Below, in pieces: positions 48,124-60,339 of a stretch of 64,000 bases of DNA (positions are counted from its first letter, which is position 1; each line of letters starts with the position of its first letter). Source of the stretch: Lantana camara. Lineage: Eukaryota; Streptophyta; Magnoliopsida; Lamiales; Verbenaceae. The position numbers and the translations under genes were made by a program. Under the pieces are notes generated by a model that had not been told where the DNA came from, searched no databases, and saw nothing but the letters and a program-made list of their open reading frames with translations. The stretch is taken from assembly GCA_037501455.1 (NCBI GenBank), contig CM074857.1, positions 123,925,501-123,989,500 of the forward strand, given 5' to 3'.

Positions 48124-49936
48124 ATTGGTATCAGAGCCTCGTTTGGGGTTCTGAACCGACCAAGTTGTTCGTGGAGATCAAGCTTGAAGCGTGCACGATG
48201 AAGGTCTTGGCTTGGGAGCAAGATCTGCACGCAAGGATGAAGATGGTGATGTGCTTGGTGGCGTTGCTATCAGAAAATGGGAGTTGGTGTGCGACTCCTA
48301 TCCGCTGCGTGAATCTCGATCCTTGAAGGGGAACAAGGACGAAGATGGTGCTGAAATCCTAGAGGGCTTGCAAGGATTTCGAAATTTCATGGCTGATGCA
48401 AAGGTCATGAGAAATCCGAGTCGTTGAAGCGGCTTGGTCCACTTCTTTTCAACAAATTCGTGGGCAAGATGCATGGATTTCGAAGTGGGTGAATCTTTGG
48501 TCGAAAATCCGAGGATTCGAAGGCTGGAACAAGGTTTGAACGAATCTCTTGAAGGTGTTGCTGTTGGAACCGTTGTGGATCTGACTTCCTTGGTCTAGAT
48601 CTTGAAGGTGGCGGTTATCTTTGGCTAAGAGTTCGAGTTGGACATGAATTTTGAGTTTCAGAGGGTGCTGGCCGAAAAACTTAGGCCATGGAACTGAAAT
48701 TCGTGCTAAGAAGATGAACTTATGGGAAGCAAAGACGGCGAAACGAGGAAGAGGAAGGCTGTGCGTGGCTGTTGTTCAAAATAGGGGAATTCCAGACCCT
48801 AGATCTACTTTGCGTGGTAGATCTTGTGCAGAAGACTTGATGATGGCGAAAGTCTGCACAAAGGAGTTGTTGAGGCGACTCCAAGTTGCTGCGTTGAAGG
48901 GTCCTTGGCCGAAAAAGCAAGGAAGATAGCGGAGCAAAGGCGGATCCATGCGGGAAAGTGGATCTCTTGAAGATTTCGTTGGGGGACGAAGTCATATGAG
49001 TCCGTGAGCGATTCATAACCGTGGATGCTTGTTCTTTGTGCTAAAAATCAAAGGCAAGTGGCGGATTTGAAGATCCAAGCGTGTGTGGGGTTGGATCTTG
49101 AACCTGATTTCGTTTGGGAAGAAATCAGCCGACATTGTTCGAAGTTAGTCAAGGATGTGGCCGAAATTTTGGTCCTTGGCATGGGCAGATTCGAGGTATT
49201 GCTGTCCCGCTTGATAACTTGTTCAAGGTGTCGGGTTTCCTAAGGAAATTTGCAAGGTTGCAACGTTGTATTGCTGTTGCTGGAATTGTCCGTAAGAAGG
49301 AGGCGGAATCCATTGCTTGATGGAGCAATGACGTTGTTGGAATGGAACCGGAGCAAAGAAGGAAACAAATTAAAGTTGATGTGGCGTGAAGGTTGATCTC
49401 TAGGCCTAAAAACGAGATCTAAGAAGGGCCTTAACACATCGATTTTTGAAGGAAGGATGAGGGAAGGCAACGGGCAACCGGTTAAGTGAAATAGCTCGTT
49501 TCATCCATTCCATGCATGCCAAAAGGGGAGTGATGCAGTCTTGTGCGAGAGAAGGCTGTCGTGTTTGATGGGTTTTTCAAACAAAACAACCAAGTGGATC
49601 GGGTTTGGTTGAGCAAAGTCAAGGGAAGGACGGATCGTGCTCGGATTTGTTAAGGAAAGTCCCACAAATTTCCTTACAAATGGATTCTGTTGCAAGTGAT
49701 GGTGAGATTGGGCAGAATTGGTTCGTCGATGACAAAGTTGGTCTTGGTGGGCAAAGTCAACAAATGGGGTTTGATCTTAAAATACTCCGGGGCAAAGGCG
49801 TGAAGATTGGGAAGTTGGCGCTAATGTCTGAATGTAAAGCTGCTTTGGAAAGAGCTTAAGGCAAGAAGTTCAAGGTTGGAACCACGGGCAAGAGATTGTC
49901 CGACGAGGGCGTCGGATTCTTCAAGTGGGGGTGGTT
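48124..49936 (+). other. Interior of the young LTR element
   Basis: Carries the primer site at its left edge and the polypurine tract at its right edge. Open frames are all under 95 codons, and none shows gag, protease, RT, RNase H or integrase motifs. Confidence 0.65.
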
Positions 49937-51099
49937 TGTTACACCGGTGAAAGTTGCCTTGGCTTGACTCGGCGGGTGGACGAGTCAAGATTGCGAGATG
50001 ATGCTTGCTTGGTGAAGGATCATTGAATTAAAGTGCTTTGGCGCAATGCAAAGTGCTTTGTCCCGATAAAGCTTGGCTTGGATGCAAGGATGTCGGATGT
50101 TGGTGCTTGGCGGCTGGGCGTCAAGCAAGACCGTGCGGATGTGTTTTGCATGGTGCGCGCAAGTCTTGGTGGATTGCGCAAGTGTCCCGCAATGTTGGCA
50201 CATGAAAAGTAATTGTTCCGCAAGGGTGGCTAAGTTGATTGTTGCTGTGCGGATTGTTCCGGAAGACTTAGGCCGTTGGGTGCTTTGTCCCGCAATGCTA
50301 GGATGATGGTGAGCGCACTAAGCAAAGGTTGTGCGCGCAAGGCAGCGGGAAGCCGGCGGCAAGGTTGGGAGTAAGCGCGCAAGCGCGCGCCTATGTGCGG
50401 GATTGATGTGCGCGCGCGCGAGGCTGCGCGCAGCGCCTAGGCGCGCCCGCACTAGGCTGGCAGCAGTTCAAAAGTTGGCGGGAACAGTTACTTCGGCGGG
50501 AGCGGTTATGGGCATGAATTTCAAATGCTTAGGCGCCAAATTTAAGGAAGCTGAAGGCTTGGGCGGCTATGGAACATAACCGCCAAGTTAGTGGGTGAAA
50601 TGGAGCTTGAATGTGGCGGTTATGGGCAATTTTGGGCGGGAAATTGCCCAACTTAGTTTAAGCTTGAAATTCGAATTGCCTAGGCGGTTGGGGCTGTCAA
50701 CCGCACAGTTTTGTAGGCTTATAAATAAGCCAAGTGTGCACGATTTTGAGGGAGTTGAGCGTCCCAATATTGTGTACAAGTGAGGGTGTCCTTTTGTATA
50801 TTGCATCGGAATGAATATATTGAAAAGGTTGGGCGTGAGCCCGTAACTTCTTGTGTTGCTTTAATTTCAGCAAGTGTGTGTGCGTGGGGCTTGTTGAATT
50901 AATGGGCAATGCGTGGGCTTGTCTTGTTGGGAACTTAATCCCCCAAAACGAGGGAAAAACACGAGTGTTGGGTTCAATGTTTGGGAAACACGAGTGTATG
51001 CGAGTTTTGGGATAAGGCTGAGGGGATTTGTGAGGAATTCCTGCCGGATGGAGTCGGACTCGCGCGAAAAATTTGGTGTAAGAGTTTGACCCCGTCACA
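49937..51099 (+). repeat. 3' LTR of the young element
   Basis: Same length as the 5' LTR. The differences seen are single substitutions in the GC-rich part (two), near 50628 and near 50851. Confidence 0.93.
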
Positions 51100-53413
51100 C
51101 CAGCCATGTTGAATTTACCTGAAACTACTATAGATCCATGAGCAATGAGACAATTTGAAACCATAATTTACATCCATGTTGAATCCACAAACATCTCTTG
51201 CAAATTCACGAACAAGGCGATTTGACATCTTTACCGACGGTTGCACTCATACCGCACATCCGCATCATTGAAGTTTCAACAGTTATAGACACTTGGATCT
51301 GGCTTTCGCCTCCATCGAGCCACCATACAAGCTCCGACAACAACTCTTGTCTTGACGCCATCCTTCCTCGACATTGCAGAGACGCTCGTAGAATTTTGCT
51401 CCAAAAAAACATCAACTCAACCTTAACGATCCTCACTTGAAGTTTTTTCCTCGGGACAGAATAACCATCCATAACTTGTGCACGATCATCATCCAACATC
51501 ATTCAGATTCTCGCAGTTGCAGCCAAGTGTTAGACTCTTGCCCCCGATCAGAACATCATCGTCGCGGTGCTCTCATCCCTCGGCACTGATGAGATTCTTA
51601 TAGATTTGCTCTCGAACCTCGACTCGGAACCATGGAGGCCATTCATTCACCGCCTCATGACTCCATAGCATGCATCACCATTTCAGCCTCAAAGAAGGTT
51701 TTTTTTGTTGCTGAAGCCGTCAGAGACATGTGCACAAAGCATCACTCGAACGTCCTTCCTTTTGACATCTGTGAAGATTCCATTTGCTACAACCTCCATT
51801 CTTGCAATGAGTACAAAGCACTACTTGGTCATCCGTCCTTTTCCCAACAAATGAAGATCCTGCTAGCTGAAATTCCATTCCACGCTTTCACGACGGTGAA
51901 GATTGCCTGCACTTTATCTACTATCATAGCGATCTCACAAGCAATTCCACCCTTTCAAACTTTGTAAATCATCCATTTTCATTGCCTGACGAAATGAAAG
52001 AGTTGCATAACATTCTCCGAACCTCCATCAAGTCAAAGTGTTGCAAATTGTTGGTGGCCATCAATCCTTCCCATCATGGAGTTGCATCCCAAGCGATAGC
52101 AGTGATCAACAACTTTACGTCCTGCCGGATTCCACCATTTTTCCCAACGTTTGTTATCCATATCCAAATGACTTTGTGTTGCAAAATGTCACTTCAGTCA
52201 GCTCTCAATCTTCCACATCACGAAATCGCATGCCAAAGCTTTATCGGTGGCCATCAATTTTCGGACCATGCTGGATTCCATCAACTTATTCGACACTTCA
52301 TTTGCTTTCAGATGACTCCGTGATGAATATGACGAAGTGGAAAGACTCAAATCGCCATGTTGCTTTTGCAGTATGCTCTTCAAATGAAATCTTTTTTTTT
52401 TTTTTTTTTTTTTTTGTTTCTCTCTCATTCTTACAGGTGAAGGACGAAAAACGAGTTGAGGAATCAAATCATTAAAAGATCGAGACCCTCCCGATCGCCC
52501 ATAAGAGAAGTTCAAGATATTTTTTTGGCTCCGAAATGGAAGAAAGACGAATCATCACTCTAAGAAAAGAGAATTTGTTGTGGCATCCAAAAGATGTTGA
52601 CTTTGCTGGAACCACTCTGGCTGGAGACTAAGGTGTTGAAAGAATTGGAAACACCATATGGAGAATTTAGACAAAGTGTAGTAACTTTATCATTTTTGTA
52701 CTCCTTTTGCAACTTTGATGTAAAAGAACACCAATTTGTGGAATAAATTTTTCTTTCATATCTCTTCGTACCTCTTCTCGTTTCACTTTTCTTTTTTGTG
52801 CATTTGTTCGCCATTCTTCAATTTGATGCTGATCTTGAATGACTTTATCCCATGCCCCCGGTGTTGGAATTTCATGAACTTATTGAAACTCCTAACCAAA
52901 TTAGATTTGTTTGAAAATATGACTGAACTTGAAAATTTAGTATTCAAGTTGCCTACACACCCCAAAAAAGAGGATCAAGTCATCACGTAGTTCAAAGCTT
53001 TGTTTGTTTGTTTTTTTTTTTTTGTGGTCACAGTTTATACTCATGCGAACAAGGAGTAACGTGCAGTTTAGGCTCGTGTGTCAAGGAGCAAACTCTTTCA
53101 TTTAGGATGATCCTTTTGGGGAATTTGGCTTTGGGATAGTGATGCGTAACTTGGCTTTGTCCATCTATTTGTTGGTTTTATTCGGGAACACGTTGTCGGC
53201 TTCTCCAAGAAACGTAGGTGGAAAGAAATCTCCAAGAGTTGCATGGTTTGATTTGCAGGTTTTTTCTGATTTCTTTTGACTTGATCGAGATCTCTTTGAA
53301 CTTCTTGGTGGATTCCGTCTATGGAGTTTGGTTTGTTTTGGCTTTCTCCTTGATGTTGGTGGATGACCTTGCTCGGCATGTTGTCTTGAACCTTTTCGGT
53401 GAGTCACGAAAAC
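51100..53413 (-). other. Non-coding internal part of the gag-only element (between nested insertion and gag)
   Basis: About 2.3 kb where an autonomous element would carry pol. I recognise no domain on either strand. Plus-strand open frames at 51632-51967 and 51982-52323 look like chance. A T24 run lies at 52392-52415. Low-complexity stretches are common. Confidence 0.5.
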
Positions 53414-55146
53414 TCATCTACCATCCGTCGTTTTGTTGGAGGGAGTTAATTCTTGCTTGGTTCTTTTATCAGCGAGCAACGTCTTTACCAAAGTTGGGTC
53501 TACGCTCCCGAATTGAAGCATTGTTAGCCCCGAGAATTCAGGTGGAGGGAAGATGACCTTCTTGCTTTGAGAATTCTGAAGGATGCTCTTGGTTACGGTA
53601 AGGCTAGCATGATTCACCTCTGCAACATCTTCATCATCATCTTCATCAATGTCATCATCGTCGTCGAAGATTATTTTTCCATCATTGGCCAACGACATTA
53701 TCTTCTCCTTGACCACGAAGCACTTCTCAATAGGATGACCGACTATTCGGTGATACTTGCAGTATTTGGGATCAGCCACCTTGCCGCTTTCTTCAGGGCA
53801 TTTTGACTCGGGCAATTTGATCAACCTTCTTTCAATGAGTTCATTGAAAATGTAAGAGACATCGGAGTCAGCAAAAGGGTATTCCTTTTCTCGTCTTTCT
53901 CTCAGTGTAAGTTGATGACTGCCATTTGAATTGTGTGGAACTCCAAAGTTTTCGTTCTTCTCAACATTCGAAGGCACACTTATAGCAATCGAAATGGCCA
54001 TAGACTCTTCGGTTGAGGCTTTGACAAACTTCTCGTTTCTCCAATAATCTTTTCTTTCTCTTCCTTCTTCTCCTTGTGGGAACGAAGATCGGTGATTTGC
54101 AATACTCAGTTCCATATCGTGGGCACGAGTAGCAAGATCCTCAAATGTTCGAGGTTTGATTGCTTGGAGAATGTATTGAAGTATCCAATGCATCCCTTGC
54201 GTGCACATCTCTATTGCGGACTTTTCCGAAAATTTATCTTTGTAACTTAGGCTTAGTGTTCGCCAACGGTTGATGTAGTCGACGGCCGGTTCATCTTTCC
54301 CTTGCCTCGCGTTTGTAAGCTTGATCATGCTCACGGTGCGACAAGTGCTGTAGAAGCGGTTCAAGAACTCTTCCTCCATTTCGTCCCAACTATTGATGGA
54401 TTCGGGTTCAAGATCAACATACCAGTCGAAGGCGTTGTCTTTGAGCGATCGCACGAACTGCTTGACCAGAAGGTCCCCACCCGTTCTAGCGTTGTTGCAA
54501 GTTTCAATGAAGTGGGCGATGTGCTGTTTAGGATTACTTTTTCCATCGAACTGTTGAAGATTGAGTGGTTGATATCCATTTTGCATCTTCAAATCACAAT
54601 TCTTCTTGAGTATGGTTTTGAGTATGTGACTCGATTTTGGGATGACCCGTCGTAGTGCGCCTTGATGGTGTTTGCTATCATTGCCTACAACTCTTCCATG
54701 GACAAGGTTGCTATCGAACTTGTTGAATGCTTGGTCTTTTGTGCAAAATCTGGCTTGTGAAGTGTCTGATCAACCAGCTTCTCATTCGGAGTGTGTTTTG
54801 GAGGAGAAGGACCATTGTGGCTAGACCCTTCGGCATTTTGTTGCTCCACTTTGTTCATCAGTTGCGTAATTTGAAGATCTTTGTCCTCCACGATCTTTTG
54901 CAAATCAGCTATGGCTTGAGCCATTTGAGCAAGTTGATCGTCCACGTTCGTCACGCTGGTAGTCATTTCAGGCAAGTTGGCGAAGATGGTGGAATGAGTC
55001 CCTTTCGGGGTGGTAAGATTGGAGTTGTCCGATTCTGATGAGGTTGAACCGTTGTGCTTGCCCCCGGTAGAGGATTGAGCAATGTTGGCAACGATGTTAG
55101 CCATATTCATCTTGTTCAGCGCAAGTTGATCCTTTTTAGATGCCAT
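53414..55146 (-). pseudogene. Retrotransposon Gag, broken
   Basis: Gag would form the virus-like particle that packages the element RNA. The likely start is the Met at 55144-55146 (MASKKDQLALNK), followed by a coiled-coil segment. The frame stops at 54685-54687 (EEL then TAG). It remains open beyond this stop, then shifts by one frame just before 54590. The second block (down to 53414) holds the conserved Gag domain of Ty3/gypsy Tat-type elements: FDGKSNPKQHIAHFIETCNN, KQFVRSLKDNAFDWYVDLEP, EFLNRFYSTCRTVSM and DYINRWRTLSL. A zinc-binding-like KYCKYHRIVGHPIEKC and a run of Asp residues follow. With one stop and one frameshift it is not translatable as a single protein here. Confidence 0.82.
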
Positions 55147-55232
55147 GGATGCGTTTATGATGATGGATTTGAGGTTTTCCTTAGGATGAAGAGAGGAGAT
55201 GTAGAGAAGGTTCCACCGGGCGTGCCAAAATT

Positions 55233-55865
55233 TGTTTACACAAATTTTCGTTGGAATCTGCAATAAATGAATGCAAAATACAAGAAAATAGGGAAAACAA
55301 AGAATTTAACAATTTAATTGTAATAAAGTGTTACAATCTCTGAATATCCTCCGATTCTTCTTTGCTAGTGGATTCGAGGGCTTGAAGCTTGATCTCGAAT
55401 CAAAATGTAGAACTTGATTGAATTTGGTTGGAAGTGTTGGTTCGTTGCACGGACAGCACTTCGAGATAGCAAATGGCAATGGCTCGAAGATTTGAGAGCT
55501 TGAATGCCTTTGTTCTTGAAAACTTGTGGCTTATGATTTGTAATGTGATTTGTGATTTGATGATATCTCCTTTGTGACCTTGGAGCCTCTATTTATAGGC
55601 TTTCGGTTCTTCTCTTGGGCTTCATGGGCTTAGGCCTGAATTTAAAGTCCACACAATAAATAAGTGGGCTTTATTTTATTTAATGGATCACTTTTTAATC
55701 CATTCAATTAATTCAAGGATAAAAATACAAAGTTCATAGTTTTTATCCCGAATTAAATATTTAAGTCCAAATTTATTATGGACTCATGACCAAAATTAAT
55801 AATTAATAGCCAATTTAGTTGGACCACTAATTAATTAATTTATCTCCGAATTTTCGGTGTCAACA
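55233..55865 (-). repeat. 5' LTR of the gag-only element (633 bp)
   Basis: Partner of 45291-45924. The gag leader and a TGG-starting primer site lie directly beside its lower-coordinate end. Confidence 0.92.
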
Positions 55866-56221
55866 ATAAGATTAAAAACTTAGAATCAGGATACATATTA
55901 TTACATGAACTTAGAATCTCTGCATTAATATAAGCATGAAAAGTGTGCCCTATTGGGGTCTAAAAACTAATTTCCAGAGATTATGAAATTGGCCCAATTT
56001 GACAAGCAACCATGTTTTCCAGACAGAGCAATACTCCAAAATTACAATGGTTTTATACCCTGGGGAAAGTTCGGATACGCCATCAACAACAAACACCAAC
56101 AATTACATTTTCTCAAGATCGTACTAAAAACATTAAACTGCGAAATCCCGCATGGGCTAAAAATTATAACAATCAGATTATCTTGTCTTACATGATTGAG
56201 CATATGTAAGAACAACTAATT
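55866..56221. other. 3' flank of TSC10A
   Basis: Starts with the right ATAAG duplication. The remainder probably includes the TSC10A 3' UTR on the minus strand. No gene on the plus strand. Confidence 0.5.
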
Positions 56222-58182
56222 CTACTTCTTTGAATGAAATTTCTCGATGCTCCCGTACCAAGTCCATTGGAAAAACAATCCAGCAAGGCGCATTATGCCA
56301 GCCGTCATTACCTCAACAAATGCCATCAGATATGATCTCTGAGGAGATAAACCAGCAGTTGCGACAGAGAGCAAGAATCCTTCAAAGTTGCAGGGAACGA
56401 TGAAGGTGCCTGATTGAATTCCATCAAGAGATTTCTTGGCAACTTCTTCGGCTTTCATTGCACCAGAGGAAGCTGCTATGATACTTGTGAGTTGTGGCCT
56501 TCTTTTGTTCTCTGTTATCAGGAGATTAGCATTAATGGCAGTTGTAACAAATTAGGGATAATTACACAAACATCCCATGAGGCTTCAACGGCTTCCTTTG
56601 ACATACCCAAGATTTGGTCCAAAGGCATGTTATTATGGTCATGAATATAAAATCAAATATTGACCAGTAGGCGTCATGGGAAAAATAGGACAAAATTAGA
56701 GATATCATCATAAATATTCTTGGATCCGGATGTGATGTAAATTCTTTGATAGGGAAGTTCAAGGGAAGGTTGTGTAATCAGGTCAAACCTCAGGGTAAGT
56801 TGAGGAAATTCCCAAGATATGCACAGAGATTTTATGATTATATGTGAGAGTTACCTTCAGCAAAACCAGGAGTCTCAGTGTCGGGAGGGAAGATGAGGGA
56901 GACATGAATGTTGTCAGCTATGATCTCATGTTGCAAAGACTCTGCCAAACCCTTGAGGCCGAACTTACTGGCAGAATAAGCTGTATAACCGTATATGCCA
57001 ACCTGAGAAGAATATACTGATTGTAAAACCAAGACAAGTTGGGAAAACGTAGGGATTATTCAAAAATCAAGAATCATTTCAGACACACTCAAAACCACTT
57101 TTTTTTAATCCTGAGTACATAACACTTGTAATTCTTATTGTCATTTTCCAATCAAGAGTCAGTCAGGGGATAGGCATAATGAAACAAAGGAATCTGTGAT
57201 AATAAATTGCAATTAGCTCCTAGCCTTTTTAACTTATAGCTGCAAAATATGAAGAACATTCACGCAAATTCAGTGTCTAATTAAGTCTAGCAACCAATCC
57301 ATTACATATACAAAGATTGACAGCATTATGCTGATTAAAACCCTTAAAAATCACACTCATCCTCCGAGAAAGACAACCAAAAGAATTTCACAACAGGGCA
57401 TTTAACGAAGAACAACTAATGCATTACAAATAGAGAAGATTGACCACATTATGCTGATGAAAAACCCTAAAACCCACACTCATCTTCCGAGAAAGACAAT
57501 CAAATGAATTTCACAGACAGGGCACATCGAAAGCTCATCAACAATCAACTCAAAACCAACACTTTCATCAGGAACACAAACATCACCTCACTCAAACTAA
57601 CCAAAAACGCTCTCCAACAAACATACATTATAAATTCTTCAATACCTGACCAGCCTGAGAAGACATAATGGCAATCGATCCCGGCCCCCTTTCACCCCGA
57701 TTCTTCTTCATCCCCGGTAAAGCAGCCTTAATCAAATGAAAAGTCCCCGTCAAATTCACATCGATCATGAACTTAATCTCCTCAAGTTCCTGATCCTCCA
57801 ATTCCTGCGGTACGAACACTCCCTGGTTGCAGACCAGCACGTCGATCGGCCCCGCGTCATCCACCGCCCTTTTCACGGCGTCGTAGTCCCTGACGTCAGC
57901 GCTGAAGATCCTGACGTCACGCCCCGTCGCGAGCTTAATCGATTCCTTTGCCTCCTCGAGCTTGCTGACGCTGCGGGCGAGGAGGGTGACGTCAGCGCCG
58001 CCGTGGGCGCAGAGGTGGGCGAGGGCGAGGCCGATGCCGCTGGAGCCGCCGGTGATGAACACGTGGCGGTTCTTGATTGGGACGCGGACGGGCTTGGGGC
58101 GGACGATGAAGTAGAGGAGGAGTAAGAGGGAGAGTGGGATGAGGAGGATTAGAGAGAAGAAGGAGAAATACACTTCCGCCAT
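56222..58182 (-). CDS. TSC10A: 3-ketodihydrosphingosine reductase (3 exons)
   Basis: Short-chain dehydrogenase that reduces 3-ketosphinganine to sphinganine with NADPH, the second step of sphingolipid synthesis, at the ER membrane. Exons on the minus strand: 58182-57646, 57002-56855, 56511-56222. GT-AG junctions give 324 codons plus stop, close to Arabidopsis TSC10A. An N-terminal hydrophobic anchor (codons ~4-25) is followed by the cofactor motif TGGSSGIG, NQGV (NAG-like), the catalytic Ser in SSQAG and YTAYSASKFG (YxxxK). Family-specific IFPPDTETPGF and CNFEGFLLS follow, then a hydrophobic C-terminus ending FHSKK, consistent with ER retention. The start at 58182 matches the family N-terminus; an in-frame Met eight codons upstream (58206) is possible. 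No lesions. Parts of its 5' end recur at 62767-63065 and 13171-13401. Confidence 0.92.
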
Positions 58183-59664
58183 TGGAGGAGAGCTTTCTTG
58201 CTCCAAAGATCGAGATAAAGGTGGGAACTTTAACTCTGATGAGTAGAATCAAAGGAGTGTGACTCTGGTGTGGTGTGGAGTCAATTTTAGGGATTTTTTG
58301 TATCGTGTCTAGTGGAGATGTGAAGGAAAAATCATATTCTTGAATCTTAGACGGTAATTAATGGAAAAAATTCTTGATTTTAGTTTTTTCTTTAAATATA
58401 TAATTTATTTATTTTTTTTTGGGTAAGAGATCGATGCTAGTTCTTGGATTGAGATTGGAATCTATTCTATAACCTATTAGTTCATTTGTGCAAATGTTTA
58501 CGGACTTGAATCGTGACAGTTTAACCTATTAATTCATTGGTGTAAACAATAAAAACCACCATCTGGCTCTTTCCTTTCTTGGGTGCTACTTTTTTTTATT
58601 TAAGAGATGGGATTGGGTTGTATAATAAACTTATTTTTGAGAATATCTGGGAATAACTCCTAGGTCAATGTTGGAGAAAATGTTGGAACCTCTCATCGGC
58701 TCATTCCCTTTGCTGCCTTAAGGCATGCTTTACTTAACTTGCTATTCCCTTTCAATAGCACCGTCGTCTTCCCGAGAAAGATCTGCAGAGCAGAGTCCCT
58801 TCCGGTATCAGAACGAGCATTCTGCTTTCTGAGTGTGCCCTTGGTAATCCGCATCTTCACAGAAAATTCAATTTCACCGGGTCCATATTGGAGACAAAAG
58901 GTGCCTAATTAGGGGGACTAATCGGGCAGCGAATCCCATCCTCAGATAAATCAGGGTGGTAGCCTAATCGAAGAAGTTGAGCTTGTGCCCAAGCCCACCT
59001 TTTTTATAAAAATCTCAACGTGGGGCTAGTAGTTCAATGGTGCAACCGTATAGATATTTACTACTTAAATCATTTACCGAAAAATAAACTCATTAACCGG
59101 TTGGACTAGACCAACTCCTCTTGATTTTTCAATATATAAACTTAACATATGGGAAATCCAAAGTTGGGGATCAATTAGGTAAAAAAGAATCGGAGACATT
59201 AATTAAATAAATTATGAGTAATTCTGTCGATTCAATTATTTATATAATAAATAGGTTAATTACAATTATAAATTCACTTTTTATAGAATATACAATTATA
59301 GATTCTTCAAATAGAAATTTGTGGTTTTTTTAGAATAGACAATTATAAATTCTTAAAATAGTAATTTGTCGACATGTTTTTATGATCTAATTATTTAGAA
59401 AAACTTATAATATATTTTGTTTAGATATATTTACAATGCGTATGCATCAAATTCCTTCTCACCTTTTCTAATTTAAGTCCCTCGTTATATATAGATCCAA
59501 CTCCAAAATTATGTTAGGGTTTACCTCTTTGCCGCTCGTTAGCTAGATTCTCTATGATATTTTCGGTTCTATTCGAACTTATCCCTAAGGCTCCCTAGCC
59601 TCCCTTAGTGTTCCACCAAGTCATCTCGTGACTATCTAAGTATCTTTTCATATACGAAATCTAA
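58183..59664. other. 5' flank of TSC10A and intergenic sequence
   Basis: 58183-58350 is the putative 5' UTR/promoter-proximal region, shared with the duplicate copies. A block of balanced composition at about 58670-58985 differs from its AT-rich surroundings and may be of organellar origin. No gene is seen. Confidence 0.45.
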
Positions 59665-59860
59665 GAGAGCGAGCAGCTCCCAAACACAATTCATCACACA
59701 TGAGCTTACCTCATTCTACCACATATGAGACTGACCACATATCCTAGTTTGAGTAGGGTCCATCAATTTATACATCAATTGTGGAGGACATTGCATTTTA
59801 ATGATGAAATAAAATTCAATTTTATGATATATTTTTTCTTTAATATTCAATTACAGTATA
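59665..59860 (+). repeat. Dispersed repeat, partner of 12972-13165
   Basis: Collinear with 12972-13165 at high similarity (AAACACA…TGAGCTTACCTCATTCTAC). See that entry. Confidence 0.8.
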
Positions 59861-60339
59861 GTATCTCGCCAATATTTAGGATTAAACTATCATAATAATA
59901 CTATTTCAAGATGCTTTTCTAATCTAATCTTGAATAGTTTCTTAGACTAGTTTCAAATGAAATGACATGGACGGGGATCATTTCAAATGCAAGGGGGATC
60001 GATGAGAACCCATCGCTGACAAAATACTTGACAAACCTTAAACTATTGTTTTGTTTTTCTTGGCAAATTGTTCATACCTTCTTTTAGTTTTTGTTATCGC
60101 ATAGATTAATTATACTTATTTCTATCTTTTGTATGGTTACCCAATAAGATACTCAAATTTGATAAGTTTTCAATGCATGTTTGTCTTGAAGTATAGTAAT
60201 AATAGAGGCAGTTTGAAATAACACCCCATCAGTTTAAAATATTTTTATTTTATCTCCCCATAAAATTATACAACATAATAGGATATAAATACTACATTGG
60301 AAACACCTTCAACACCTCATTTTTTAAGTTCAAAAGTCA
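59861..60339. other. Intergenic AT-rich sequence
   Basis: No gene or repeat recognised. Confidence 0.5.

Larger units (their letters stand above)
46961..51099 (+). mobile_element. Young LTR element without recognisable genes (LARD-like), TSD CCAGC
   Basis: LTRs at 46961-48123 and 49937-51099 are each 1163 bp and start TGTTACACCGG and end CCCCGTCACA. I can see only about four differences. CCAGC flanks both sides (46956-46960 and 51100-51104). The primer site TGGTATCAGAGCC is at 48126-48138, matching the initiator-Met tRNA end, and a purine tract AAGTGGGGGTGG precedes the right LTR. The 1.8-kb interior has no gag or pol. It must be mobilised by proteins from another element. It landed inside the gag-only element. 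Confidence 0.92.
45291..55865 (-). mobile_element. Large LTR retrotransposon with gag but no pol (TR-GAG-like), TSD ATAAG
   Basis: LTRs at 45291-45924 and 55233-55865 begin TGTTTACACA on the plus strand and end CAACA. Identical 5-bp ATAAG flanks lie at 45286-45290 and 55866-55870. On the minus strand the primer site TGGCACGCCCGGTGG begins 5 nt after the 5' LTR (about 55213-55227). The polypurine tract AAGTGGGGGC precedes the 3' LTR at 45927-45936. Only gag is found; no protease, reverse transcriptase, RNase H or integrase could be recognised. A second LTR element (46961-51099) sits inside. Without it the element is about 6.4 kb. LTRs differ at roughly 20 positions. Confidence 0.88.

Noticed and set aside
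47009..48427. Many open frames on both strands in the young LTR, nearly identical to those at 49985-51164
   Set aside because: They are duplicated only because the LTR is duplicated; they result from high GC and show no protein motif.
51632..52475. Plus-strand frames of 111-145 codons inside the gag-only element
   Set aside because: No domain recognised, opposite to the element's transcription, and the last ends in a long low-complexity Phe tract from poly(T).
57736..58125. 129-codon plus-strand frame opposite TSC10A exon 1
   Set aside because: It is an antisense shadow of a GC-rich exon whose minus-strand product is a clear reductase.
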